In this document: positions 1-8,290 of the stretch, piece after piece | How the letters are laid out: every line of letters begins with the position of its first letter | Position numbering within the stretch: position 1 is the stretch's first letter | Assembly (NCBI GenBank): GCA_963664605.1 | Contig: OY761536.1 | Span: forward strand, 930,001-994,000 | Direction: 5' to 3' | Source: JAHOYW01 sp963664605 | GTDB taxonomy: Bacteria; Verrucomicrobiota; Lentisphaeria; Victivallales; Victivallaceae | Length of the DNA: 64,000 nt | The notes under the pieces: generated by a model | Database searches by the model: none | What the model was told of the DNA's origin: nothing | What the model saw: only the letters and a program-made list of their open reading frames with translations | Program-made: the position numbers and the translations under genes

Positions 1-2
1 TG

Positions 3-710
3 GCGTTTGGGGTAGTCAAACGCTACGGCATCAATTTAATTAATTTAAAAGAAATTAAGTTTACTGAATTGAAAACGATGTTTTCGCTTAGTTCCTGGAT
101 TGCGATCTCGACTGCGGCAATATCCATTATGTACTCAATGGATACGATTTGCCTCACCTGGCTTAAAGGGCTGGAATCTGTCGCGATGTATCAAGTCGCA
201 CTACCTATAATGCAGATTGCCCAGAGCTTTTTCGTCTTTCCGATAATATTTACCCCGTTTGTCGCTGAGATGTGGCAGAAAAAGGACTATGCAGGAATAA
301 AACATTCATGTTATCTGGCAAATTTCCTGATGTTATTGACGCTTCCGGTTTTTATTTTTGCCGGGATTTATTTTGCTCCTGATATCATCAGTATTTTATT
401 TGATAAAAAAGATATTGCGGCTGCTCCGGCTGTAACAATTTTATGGTGCGGGATGGTCTTTTTCTCTATTGCATCTTTTAATATTACCGCCCTTAATTCC
501 GGCGGCAGACAAAAAAATGCGGCTTACATGGTATTGGTTTGCGTATTCGTAAATTTTGCTTTAAATATTATCCTGATACCGCAGTTTGACTATATTGGCG
601 CGGCACTGGCTACCGCAGTAACTTATTTGATAATGGCATTGATCTCGATTATTATCCTGATATTTGTCTTTAACAAAAAAATGAGCTTAAATAATATACA
701 AGGGACATGA
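3..710 (+). CDS. Polysaccharide flippase (Wzx/MATE-like), C-terminal part
   Basis: The reading frame is open to the first base of the window, so this is the 3' part of a longer gene whose start lies upstream; the ATG and TTG near base 69 are internal. About 235 residues remain, with six hydrophobic segments and a short charged C-terminus (FNKKMSLNN). The arrangement matches the C-terminal half of MATE/MVF-superfamily exporters of lipid-linked oligosaccharides. It is followed 4 nt later by glycosyltransferase-like genes, which supports export of the glycan made by this locus. The family call rests on topology and context, since the N-terminal half is not visible. Confidence 0.75.
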   Translation, partial: AFGVVKRYGINLINLKEIKFTELKTMFSLSSWIAISTAAISIMYSMDTICLTWLKGLESVAMYQVALPIMQIAQSFFVFPIIFTPFVAEMWQKKDYAGIKHSCYLANFLMLLTLPVFIFAGIYFAPDIISILFDKKDIAAAPAVTILWCGMVFFSIASFNITALNSGGRQKNAAYMVLVCVFVNFALNIILIPQFDYIGAALATAVTYLIMALISIIILIFVFNKKMSLNNIQGT

Positions 711-714
711 TTAT

Positions 715-1671
715 ATGATAGATATTCCAAAGTTGAGAGCAAAACTATATCCCTTATATGTGCTGTATATGAAAATGCTCGGTGTGCCTCTGCATTTGCC
801 TTACCATGAAGAAGGACAGGGAGCTTCTGACCTTATAAGAGAAGCTCTCTTGAAGGACGAGCCTTGTATGATTTGCCGTTTTGGTTCTCTGGAACTCCAG
901 GTGATTGTCGCATATCTAAATCAAACTGAGATAAGAAGCCAATTTAAAAAAATTCCATGCTTATTCAGGGGAGAACCATTAAAATATAATTCCGTATTAA
1001 AAAATAAGTTTCAATACCAAGCTGGTTTTTTCCCTGCGGAAAAAACTTATATGGATAAGTTTTCCGAGCTCATGATAGACGACTCTAAATATATTGATAT
1101 TCTCGGTGTATGGCGGACAGAGCAATCCAGAATAGCAAAATTTTTTCCGCAGGCTAAGAATATACCGCTTCAAACGTTTGAACCTTATTATTTCACACCT
1201 CCGTGGACCAAGTCTTTAAATGGACAGCAAGTGTTAGTTATCCATCCTTTTGCAGAGACAATTAAAGAGCAGTATGCGAAACGGGGGCTGTTATTTAAAG
1301 ATAAGGATGTTCTACCAGATTTTGAATTGAAGACGTTGAAGGCAGTGCAGTCGGCGGCAGGCAACAAAGTTGAATATAAAACCTGGTTTGACGCCTTATC
1401 TTATATGTGCGATGAGATAGATAAAATTGATTTTGATACAGCATTGATCGGCGCCGGTGCTTACGGGCTGCCTCTGGCGGCGCACGTGAAACGCGGCGGC
1501 AGGAAAGCTGTCCATATGGGCGGAATCTCCCAATTGCTGTTCGGCATAAAAGGCAACAGGTGGGATCATCATCAATTTTATAAGGATTTATATAACGAGC
1601 ATTGGACAAGAGCATCAAAAGAAGAAACTCCTGAACTATGTTCCAAGGTGGAAGGAGCTACATACTGGTGA
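715..1671 (+). CDS. GT-D-like putative glycosyltransferase
   Basis: A soluble protein of 318 residues with no signal peptide or membrane segment. Two stretches stand out: MICRFGSLELQ near residue 53, resembling the RFGxxE entry motif of GT-D fold (DUF1792) glycosyltransferases, and ALIGAGAYGLPLAAHVKRGG near 243 followed by a conserved-looking GGISQLLFGIKGNRWD. Proteins with this second block are common in bacterial polysaccharide loci. The start has an AAGGGA ribosome site 8 nt upstream, and the gene follows the flippase by 4 nt. Assignment to GT-D is inferred from these motifs; the donor sugar is unknown. Confidence 0.55.
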   Translation: MIDIPKLRAKLYPLYVLYMKMLGVPLHLPYHEEGQGASDLIREALLKDEPCMICRFGSLELQVIVAYLNQTEIRSQFKKIPCLFRGEPLKYNSVLKNKFQYQAGFFPAEKTYMDKFSELMIDDSKYIDILGVWRTEQSRIAKFFPQAKNIPLQTFEPYYFTPPWTKSLNGQQVLVIHPFAETIKEQYAKRGLLFKDKDVLPDFELKTLKAVQSAAGNKVEYKTWFDALSYMCDEIDKIDFDTALIGAGAYGLPLAAHVKRGGRKAVHMGGISQLLFGIKGNRWDHHQFYKDLYNEHWTRASKEETPELCSKVEGATYW

Positions 1672-1696
1672 TATTTAAAAAGGAAAGACCGTAAAT

Positions 1697-2650
1697 ATGA
1701 GTTTACCGATAATTTTTATTCATAAGGGCTATAGTGATTATATGGAATACTCTTTGCGTCAGGCAAAGTACAGTAATCCTGATTCCGAAATTATCCTGAT
1801 CGGCGATGAGTTCAATAATAGATTTGATTTTGTTAAGCATGTTGATATGAAAGCCTATTTTCAAGGCGCTTCTGATTTTGCAGATGTCTACACGCATTAT
1901 TCGACCAACCCTTACGGTTATGAGCTTTTTTGTTTTCAACGTTGGTTTATCCTTGAAGACTTTATGAAGAACAATGGCTATAAAGACGCTTTTATATGTG
2001 ATACGGATGTTATGCTGTATTCTGATATTAATAATGTTTTTCAAAGTGCTTATAAGGAGATTGATATTGGCTTGATGATTATGGAAAAGAATATGTCTAT
2101 AGGTATTTCCTATCAAAAACTGTCGCTTTTACAGGATTTTCTATCCTTTTTACAAGATCATTATGTCAGCAATAAATCCATCCTCGAAGATTACTGGGAA
2201 GATATTTGTAGAAATAAACAACTTGGCGGATATAGCGACATGATTGCAGTAACCGAATTTGTAAAACAGCTTCCCCCGGGTAATGCAATCGTTGATTTAC
2301 TGGAGCCGGTCAATGATGAGGTCTTTGACCGGGATATTAATAATGCTTTGACTTCAAACGAGCCCTACCAGCTCAAGTACGGTAAAAAAAGATTTATCTG
2401 GGATAATGGAATTCCTTACGGTTTCAATACTGTGAGAAAGAAAAATATCAAATTTCATTTGATTCATTTCCAGGGACCGGCAAAATACATGATATCTTCA
2501 TTCTACAGAGGCCCTGTATTTAAAAATAAATACTTTTTAGATATAAAGTTTAAATTTCTAAATATGCTGGCTTTTATATACATTAAGCTTAAAATCAGAT
2601 ACAGGTTCTCATTTTTGTTTAATTACCTGAATAAAAGAAAGAAGCAATAA
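1697..2650 (+). CDS. Putative glycosyltransferase with DxD motif
   Basis: A protein of 317 residues beginning with a Rossmann-like stretch (LPIIFIHKGYSDYMEYSLRQ) and carrying D102-T-D104 inside FICDTDVMLY, a typical metal/nucleotide-sugar DxD. The C-terminus is basic and aromatic, suggesting membrane association. An AAAGGAAAG ribosome site precedes the ATG. It is the last of three co-directional genes with the flippase and meets the minus-strand GT2 gene tail to tail, 9 nt apart. The exact GT family was not recognised. Confidence 0.6.
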   Translation: MSLPIIFIHKGYSDYMEYSLRQAKYSNPDSEIILIGDEFNNRFDFVKHVDMKAYFQGASDFADVYTHYSTNPYGYELFCFQRWFILEDFMKNNGYKDAFICDTDVMLYSDINNVFQSAYKEIDIGLMIMEKNMSIGISYQKLSLLQDFLSFLQDHYVSNKSILEDYWEDICRNKQLGGYSDMIAVTEFVKQLPPGNAIVDLLEPVNDEVFDRDINNALTSNEPYQLKYGKKRFIWDNGIPYGFNTVRKKNIKFHLIHFQGPAKYMISSFYRGPVFKNKYFLDIKFKFLNMLAFIYIKLKIRYRFSFLFNYLNKRKKQ

Positions 2651-2659
2651 AAGCGGGCT

Positions 2660-3712
2660 TTAATAGTAGATGTATTCCTTTCTCGTTTTTCTTGACGGAA
2701 GAATAAGTTCATTATCAATAATCTTGAATTTTCTGATAAAATAATGCAGCATATCAAACAGAAAATTCGGCAGGAGGTTTACCAATACGTATGGAAATTC
2801 CGGACCGAAATGCGCTTTGTATTCAGTATAGAAATCAACCCAGTCTTTTTGAGTGGAGAGAGCTCTCATGCCTATACAATTTTTAATTTTTTTATAAACA
2901 TTATCCATTTCATTTTTAACAAGCTTCATAGTTGCCGCCAGTATTTTATCAGAATCCGGCCAGACAGCTTTTGTACAAGATGTAATTCGATGAAAATCAC
3001 TCCAGGCTCTAAAACAGTAACCCGCTTTAGTTACGATTTCATCATTGCCGGTCCTGACATATATTAATTTCTCGTTGACATAACGCCCGTTAGCGGAAGC
3101 GGACAGGATCGACCAGGTTTTCATTAAGTGGATAAAACCAGCTTCAACCTGAAAACTATCACCGATTTCATCCCACCTTTCTTTACGCAGGATAAATCCG
3201 CTGATAAATCCGAACGCGAACCCAAGATATCTGCAATTTTCAAAAAAATCTATAATATCATTTTCCGTTTCTATATGGTAATCTTTATTGCTGCCGGAAT
3301 GTACTTTAGAGCTTTCATCATTTGTTACCGGGTTCATATTAAGATCACATAACTGTCTGCTGAACAAAAGAAAATCAAGAAACTCATGAGTATGGAGTTC
3401 TTCGTATATTTTCGCAACCGCTCCATCTGCAACCATATCATCGTCGCCGATTATCCATACGTATTTACCCTTTGCCATTCCGACCACTTTAAGGAGATTG
3501 CCATCGAAACCAAGGTTTTTATCGTTGCGGGAATAGCTAATGAAATTATATGATTTTTGTAATTTTTTGACGTATTCCCCGGTTCCATCCCCTGATGCGT
3601 TGTCACTGACGCAAATTTCAAAATCATTGTTATATTGTTCAATAACTGAATCTAAAAGACATTGCAAATATTCACAACGGTTAAATGTAGGAATACAAAT
3701 ACTTAATAACAT
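2660..3712 (-). CDS. GT2 family glycosyltransferase (abequosyltransferase-like)
   Basis: The start chosen is the ATG at 3712 because GAGAGGAA lies 4 nt upstream and the protein then opens with MLLSICIPTFNRCEYL, the usual GT2 start; an ATG at 3745 would add 11 residues overlapping the neighbour. Motifs are SDNASGDGT (residues 36-44) for nucleotide-sugar binding and GDDDM (D90-D92) for metal. The 350-residue length and IPTFNR/WIIGDDD pattern resemble RfbV/WbaV-type transferases that use CDP-3,6-dideoxyhexoses. That fits the rfbFGH genes upstream in this locus, but the donor is an inference. It is the last gene of the minus-strand series. Confidence 0.8.
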   Translation of the reverse strand: MLLSICIPTFNRCEYLQCLLDSVIEQYNNDFEICVSDNASGDGTGEYVKKLQKSYNFISYSRNDKNLGFDGNLLKVVGMAKGKYVWIIGDDDMVADGAVAKIYEELHTHEFLDFLLFSRQLCDLNMNPVTNDESSKVHSGSNKDYHIETENDIIDFFENCRYLGFAFGFISGFILRKERWDEIGDSFQVEAGFIHLMKTWSILSASANGRYVNEKLIYVRTGNDEIVTKAGYCFRAWSDFHRITSCTKAVWPDSDKILAATMKLVKNEMDNVYKKIKNCIGMRALSTQKDWVDFYTEYKAHFGPEFPYVLVNLLPNFLFDMLHYFIRKFKIIDNELILPSRKTRKEYIYY

Positions 3713-3726
3713 ATTTCCTCTCAATA

Positions 3727-4668
3727 CTAAATTTTTTGCTGCCACCAGGCGGCAATATCTTTTAAAGAATCTTCAAGCTTGATTTCTGGTTCCCAGCCGG
3801 TGAGTTTACGTAATTTTTCATTTGACCCTACCACTACACTATTCTCCACCGGGCGTAACAAGGCTTTATCTACGGTGAGCGGCGGATTTGTATCTGTTAT
3901 TTGCTTGAACATGTCAATAACATCCTGAATGGAAACCTTACGTCCGCTGCATATATTAAAAATTTCTCCTGAGCCGGCATCACTTTTTAATAACAGGTAA
4001 TATGCTTTGACGACGTCTCTTACATCAAGAAAGTCACGAATTATGCTGGTGTTGCCGATAACAATTTCCGAACATATTCCAGCTTTGAATTCTGCAAACC
4101 TTTTAGCAATTGAGCTTATGACGAATTTATCCTCCTGCCCGCAGCCGATATGGTTGAAAGATCTTGTACAGACGATATTCAAGTCAAATCCTTTTGAATA
4201 GACTTTCGACATGTTTTCCTGAGAAACTCTTGCTACGGCATAGGGGCTTAACGGTTGCGGTTTAAGGGTTTCTTCCAAAGGGAGGTCATCTAATGATACA
4301 GCGCCGTATTCTTCACTTGAGCCAATGGAAAGCAGTTTGGTTTCAGGTGAATATTTATGAATTGCTTCAAGTAAGTTCAAAAATATATTTGTATTGTTGC
4401 GAAAACTTTCGATAGGATATTGCCAACTGTAAGCGACAGAACTGAAAGATGCAAGGTGTACGATATAATCCGGCTTGAAATCTGATAGAACCAGATTGAG
4501 TTTTTCTGTTTCAAGCAGGTTGACTATGAATTCTTTAAAATTTTCATGTTTTTTAGCAGAAGGGTGTATATCCAATCCTATGATTTCCGCATCGGGTTCC
4601 ATTTGTATAATATAATCGACAAGATACTTCCCGACAAAACCACTGTGGCCTGTTATTAAATATTTCAC
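3727..4668 (-). CDS. NAD(P)-dependent SDR, RMD/epimerase-like
   Basis: An extended SDR of 313 residues with G7-HSGFVG13 cofactor motif and the NHIGCGQ region typical of the GDP-4-dehydro-6-deoxy-D-mannose reductase / GDP-mannose dehydratase group (SFNHIGCGQ, RDFLDVRDVV). Such enzymes reduce or epimerise 4-keto-6-deoxy nucleotide sugars. The usual catalytic YxxxK appears as Y143-AVA-R147, so Lys is replaced by Arg. The start is GTG, with AAAGGATC 7 nt upstream. It lies between GT4 and GT2 genes on the same strand. The substrate is not determined; no GDP-mannose-forming gene is visible in the window. Confidence 0.75.
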   Translation of the reverse strand: MKYLITGHSGFVGKYLVDYIIQMEPDAEIIGLDIHPSAKKHENFKEFIVNLLETEKLNLVLSDFKPDYIVHLASFSSVAYSWQYPIESFRNNTNIFLNLLEAIHKYSPETKLLSIGSSEEYGAVSLDDLPLEETLKPQPLSPYAVARVSQENMSKVYSKGFDLNIVCTRSFNHIGCGQEDKFVISSIAKRFAEFKAGICSEIVIGNTSIIRDFLDVRDVVKAYYLLLKSDAGSGEIFNICSGRKVSIQDVIDMFKQITDTNPPLTVDKALLRPVENSVVVGSNEKLRKLTGWEPEIKLEDSLKDIAAWWQQKI

Positions 4669-4685
4669 ATTCGATCCTTTATTTA

Positions 4686-5816
4686 TTACACAATACTTTT
4701 ATAAACATCAAGTGTCTGTTGTGCTGTTTTTTCCCAGGTGAACTGTTGTCCACGCTCAAATCCTTTGGCTCTGAGAGATTCTTGTAATTCCGGGTCATAT
4801 ATAACCCGTTTTATGCTGGTGACTATGGAATCTTCATCAAGCGGATCAAAATATACCGCAGCATTACCGGCTATCTCAGGAAAGCAACTGGAATTGCTCA
4901 GAATCAGCGGACATTTAGCGACAAATGCTTCAACTATTGGAATGCCGAATCCTTCATAAAGGGAAGGGAATATAAACGCCTGCGCATTCTGATAGGCATA
5001 ATACAGCTCTGCGTCTGTAACGTTATGTTGGTTTACTTTTGTCGAGATTCCAAGCGAATTCAATAACTCCGTTTCATCTTCGGTAAAATTACCGCCTCCG
5101 ATACAGACTATGTTCAAGTCCTGGTCATCTTTCATTATTTCCGCAGAAGCTTTGATAAACCGTTCAAAATTTTTATAATTATTTCTGGTTCCTACAAAAA
5201 GAAGGTATTTTTCAGGCAACTTAATGTTTAGATTACTGTTATCCTGTTGAAACAGCGAATTTCCCAGATAGACAACCTGTATTTTATTTGCGCTCAGACC
5301 ATAAATATCAATCAGGTCACTTTTGGTCTTCTCCGAAATGGCAATGACAGCCCGGGCGTTTTTCACCAGTTCCTTCTTACCCTCTATCCATTTATGAGTG
5401 ACATGTTTTGCGTATAATCCATTTGCGGGATACATTTCAGGGAAACATTCCGGAATCATATCCATAATGGTTACAACAAAAGGTTTTTCTCCCAGCTTTT
5501 TCGTTAAGCCGGGAAAGAAAAAAGTTGGATGAAATATATCAAATTCTTTTTTTCTTATCAATTTCCGGCTGTATAGATCATTTTTCATGAAGCGCCAGGA
5601 TAGTTTAATTAAGTTATCCGCAGTTTCAGGTATGCTGATCGAGTGTTTTTTAGTCAGTCCGGTGTTGACTAAGGATTCATTTGATGATTCTCTCACGCCG
5701 AGGAGATAGTCAATTTCATCCATTCTGGAATAACAATTCATAAGTTCCGCAAAATATCTTGAGATCCCGCCGAAACGCTGATAAGTGAATATTTGGTGAT
5801 CGTACAATATACGCAT
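4686..5816 (-). CDS. GT4 family glycosyltransferase
   Basis: A GT-B type retaining glycosyltransferase of 376 residues. The N-terminal domain has RFGGISRYFAELMNC, typical of mannosyl/rhamnosyl-type GT4 enzymes. The C-terminal domain carries FPSLYEGFGIPIVEAF with the E-x7-E signature that binds the donor nucleotide sugar. GGAGGAATA directly precedes the ATG, which overlaps the stop of the upstream methyltransferase by one base, indicating translational coupling. It likely adds one residue of the repeat unit at the inner membrane; the sugar is not predictable from sequence alone. Confidence 0.88.
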   Translation of the reverse strand: MRILYDHQIFTYQRFGGISRYFAELMNCYSRMDEIDYLLGVRESSNESLVNTGLTKKHSISIPETADNLIKLSWRFMKNDLYSRKLIRKKEFDIFHPTFFFPGLTKKLGEKPFVVTIMDMIPECFPEMYPANGLYAKHVTHKWIEGKKELVKNARAVIAISEKTKSDLIDIYGLSANKIQVVYLGNSLFQQDNSNLNIKLPEKYLLFVGTRNNYKNFERFIKASAEIMKDDQDLNIVCIGGGNFTEDETELLNSLGISTKVNQHNVTDAELYYAYQNAQAFIFPSLYEGFGIPIVEAFVAKCPLILSNSSCFPEIAGNAAVYFDPLDEDSIVTSIKRVIYDPELQESLRAKGFERGQQFTWEKTAQQTLDVYKSIV

Positions 5817-6571
5817 TATTCCTCCTGGTCTGCCGTAACGGTTCTATTATTTTGGGCAAGCATAATCAAATTGGGAGTACAGATACTCAATACCTGAAGG
5901 CCTAACAAACCGAGAAATGCTTTGTAAGCTATTAACGCCGGAGGGCGCAGAATACTTCTGATGAGGTTCAGGAATCCTTTCTGTGGAAAATGATATGGGA
6001 GTATTTGTATGTTTTTATCATCGGCTCCGTTTCTTATCAATAACTGTCTGGCGGAAATCTCATTGAAAGGGTTACAATGTGTAATATCTCCGGCAAAGAT
6101 CACATTAAGGGTGAACGGGCAACCGCAATTAGGGACTTGAGCAATGAAAATACCGCCGGCGTTTAAATGTTTCAAGCTGTTTTTAGTATAGGCATTCAGT
6201 TCTGCCCTGGGGATGTGTTCCCAGACATCAAGTGAAATTATCAGGTCAAATTCTTTATCAGATAAAAAACCGGATAGCTCTTGAGAAGAATTTATTTTAT
6301 TAATTTGAGATGTTGTATACCTATTTTTAATTCTCTGCAGCACTTCTTCATCAATATCTACTGCGCTGTAATCAATATCCGGATAGGTATCGTGCAGAAT
6401 ATCAGCCATTACTCCAAGGCCCGGGCCATACTCAAGGACTTTAATTTTTTTATCACCGGGGAAATATTTTAATAATAATGGCAGGATATTTCTTATATGG
6501 TAAGCTCTTTTAAGACTTATAACAAAATCTTCCTGCTGCTGCTTGTATGCTGCGCCGCTTTCATAATCCAT
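5816..6571 (-). CDS. Class I SAM-dependent methyltransferase
   Basis: A protein of 251 residues with SAM motif I VLEYGPGLGVMADIL near residue 45, acidic motif II YSAVDIDEEVL, and FDLIISLDVWEHIP as the post-motif typical of Methyltransf_11/23 proteins. A hydrophobic patch near residues 210-235 may give membrane contact. It overlaps the next GT4 gene by one base. In this setting it probably methylates a sugar or a lipid-linked glycan terminus, but the acceptor is unknown. An AAGGATC ribosome site supports the ATG. Confidence 0.8.
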   Translation of the reverse strand: MDYESGAAYKQQQEDFVISLKRAYHIRNILPLLLKYFPGDKKIKVLEYGPGLGVMADILHDTYPDIDYSAVDIDEEVLQRIKNRYTTSQINKINSSQELSGFLSDKEFDLIISLDVWEHIPRAELNAYTKNSLKHLNAGGIFIAQVPNCGCPFTLNVIFAGDITHCNPFNEISARQLLIRNGADDKNIQILPYHFPQKGFLNLIRSILRPPALIAYKAFLGLLGLQVLSICTPNLIMLAQNNRTVTADQEE

Positions 6572-6603
6572 AAAATATGATCCTTATTTTTACGGAAATA
6601 ATA

Positions 6604-6623
6604 TAGTCCGCTTCGCTGGACTA
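6604..6623. repeat. Short hairpin with UUCG-containing loop
   Basis: TAGTCC (6604-6609) and GGACTA (6618-6623) form a perfect 6-bp stem around GCTTCGCT, in the gap between the GtrA gene and the methyltransferase. No run of T follows on the minus strand, so it is not a standard terminator. It could be an mRNA processing or stability hairpin, or a dispersed REP-like motif. Confidence 0.35.
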
Positions 6624-6670
6624 AGCAAGTTCAAAGGAATTTAATTTTTTTACGCTTGGGAGCATCATAT

Positions 6671-7135
6671 TTAAGGCTGTTCGGGATGAGGCTTTTGTAA
6701 CAATTCCTGCTTTTTCCCTGGACTGAAAGAAAAATGCCGATGACCAACATAACTGCATGCGGTGGTTACCGCCACTCCGACGAACTGACTGATAAGCGGA
6801 TGTACTCCCAAGCCATCAACCATTAAAAACATTATGACAAAATTCATCAAAATACTTACCCCGTAAACCAGATAAAAACGGAAATACTCCCTCAGTATAT
6901 GTCCTTTGGTTTTAAAAACGAATAGTTTATAACCGATATAGGCGTTAGTAATAGCCAGGATATTTGCTGGGATCATTATTAGCAGATAATGGACCTCTTT
7001 ATGCAGCCAGGTGTAGAGCAAAGTATATGCTAATAGCCCGAAAACCGTATTCCACACCCCGGTAATCAAAAAACGCCCAATGCGTTTTACTTCAATCTGA
7101 TTAGCCTGATATTGGCTGTATAAAGAATTAATCAT
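6671..7135 (-). CDS. GtrA family membrane protein
   Basis: A small integral membrane protein of about 154 residues with four predicted helices, matching the GtrA family (RFLITGVWNTVFGLLAY, ITNAYIGYKLFVFK, CSYVGHRHFSF). GtrA-type proteins are thought to flip polyprenyl-phosphate-linked sugars made by a GtrB-type GT2, and such a GT2 is the upstream gene. The ATG at 7135 is preferred over the in-frame TTG two codons earlier; neither has a strong ribosome site. A gap of about 190 nt holding an inverted repeat separates it from its partner. Confidence 0.85.
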   Translation of the reverse strand: MINSLYSQYQANQIEVKRIGRFLITGVWNTVFGLLAYTLLYTWLHKEVHYLLIMIPANILAITNAYIGYKLFVFKTKGHILREYFRFYLVYGVSILMNFVIMFLMVDGLGVHPLISQFVGVAVTTACSYVGHRHFSFSPGKKQELLQKPHPEQP

Positions 7136-7191
7136 CTTCAAAGCTTACTATACTCTTTTAGTTTGATTTAAAAATTTTTTGTATTTATTTT

Positions 7192-7320
7192 CACCACGAA
7201 GAACACAGAGAACACGAAGATTTTTATCTTTTGCTCCGCAAAACCTAAAAATGGGTACTCTACTTATAAGACAAATCGTTTAATACCATTTATCTTCGTG
7301 TCCTTCGTGCTCTTCGTGGT
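7192..7320. repeat. Inverted repeat element of ACCACGAAG type
   Basis: The left arm 7193-7220 begins ACCACGAAGAACAC and the right arm 7293-7320 is its inverted copy, ending CTTCGTGGT; 24 of 28 positions match. Each arm is built of degenerate CACGAAG units. The element fills most of the gap between the GT2 and GtrA genes. It could fold as a long stem-loop of about 130 nt or be a small non-autonomous repeat. Similar ACCACGAAG-rich intergenic repeats are known in several environmental bacteria, as recalled and not checked. Confidence 0.7.
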
Positions 7321-7326
7321 TAGCTT

Positions 7327-8265
7327 TTATTCAAAATTAATCTTTTCGTCTTCAATAACCAAAGGTTTATTTTTTACCTGCGTGTAGATTGCCCCTACAT
7401 ACTCACCAACAATACCGATAAAGATTAACTGTACTGCCGCGAAAAAGAACATCCCTACCACCAGCGGAGCCAACCCCAGAGTAAATGTGTTCCAGTAAAG
7501 TAATTTATAAACCAGATATCCCGCAGCAACCAGCAGGCTTATCCCAGCCAGGATAAAACCGAGAAAAGTTGCTAAACGCAGCGGCAGTTTTGAATGATTG
7601 ACAAAGCCGGTCATAGCCATATCATAGAGGGTGAAAAAATTATTCTTGGTCTTTCCCTGCTTACGATTTTCTTGAATATATTGTATTTCTGCACCTTTAA
7701 ATCCAATTTCGCTGACCAGCCCCCTGAAATACGGATAAGGGTCTTGGTATTTTCGTAATGCGTCCATGAATTTGCGGTCATACAGTCCAAAACCGGTGAA
7801 ATTAGGAATAATCTTAGCAGAATCTGAAAATTTACCTAAAAGCCAATAGTAAAATTTTCGGACCTGGTTCATCAGGATATTTCCTTTACTCTTGGATTTT
7901 ACACCGGCGACAACCTGATACCCTTCTTCCCATTTTTTTATAAATTCCTCTATTAATTCCGGTGGTTCCTGCAGGTCTGAAACTAATATAACGGTTGCGT
8001 CTCCACTTGTACTTAACCAGGCATTGTAGGGAGAACGTATATGACCGAAGTTATTTGAGTTTAAAATAACCTTGAAACTTTTATCATTCTTTGCAATTTT
8101 GCGAAGGATATCACGGGTTCCGTCAGTTGAACAATTATCAGCAAGTACTATTTCATAGTCATATTGCGGAAATTTCTCAAAAACTTTGATTATGCGGTCA
8201 TACCATTCCTGTATATTACCTTCTTCATTGTAGCAACTTGAAGAAACACTGATTATCTTTTTCAC
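7327..8265 (-). CDS. GT2 glycosyltransferase, GtrB/DPM-like, with two C-terminal TM helices
   Basis: A protein of 312 residues with SSCYNEEGNI, LADNCSTDGT and LVSDLQEPPEL (the metal-binding SDLQxPP block), then two hydrophobic helices near 235-258 and 265-292. This is the layout of polyprenyl-phosphate glycosyltransferases (GtrB, ArnC, dolichol-phosphate mannose synthase-like). It presumably makes Und-P-sugar for transfer by the neighbouring GtrA protein. The start is GTG, with GAGGG 8 nt upstream. It lies 25 nt after the SDR gene in the same direction. Confidence 0.88.
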   Translation of the reverse strand: MKKIISVSSSCYNEEGNIQEWYDRIIKVFEKFPQYDYEIVLADNCSTDGTRDILRKIAKNDKSFKVILNSNNFGHIRSPYNAWLSTSGDATVILVSDLQEPPELIEEFIKKWEEGYQVVAGVKSKSKGNILMNQVRKFYYWLLGKFSDSAKIIPNFTGFGLYDRKFMDALRKYQDPYPYFRGLVSEIGFKGAEIQYIQENRKQGKTKNNFFTLYDMAMTGFVNHSKLPLRLATFLGFILAGISLLVAAGYLVYKLLYWNTFTLGLAPLVVGMFFFAAVQLIFIGIVGEYVGAIYTQVKNKPLVIEDEKINFE

Positions 8266-8290
8266 CTCTTGACCCTCATTCTTTGCTGTT

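Noticed and set aside
1295..1618. 107-codon minus-strand frame within the GT-D-like gene
   Set aside because: No ribosome site and no recognisable composition; it lies wholly opposite a well-supported gene.
7192..7320. CRISPR array
   Set aside because: There are only two arms, inverted relative to each other, with degenerate short units and no regular spacers or cas genes.
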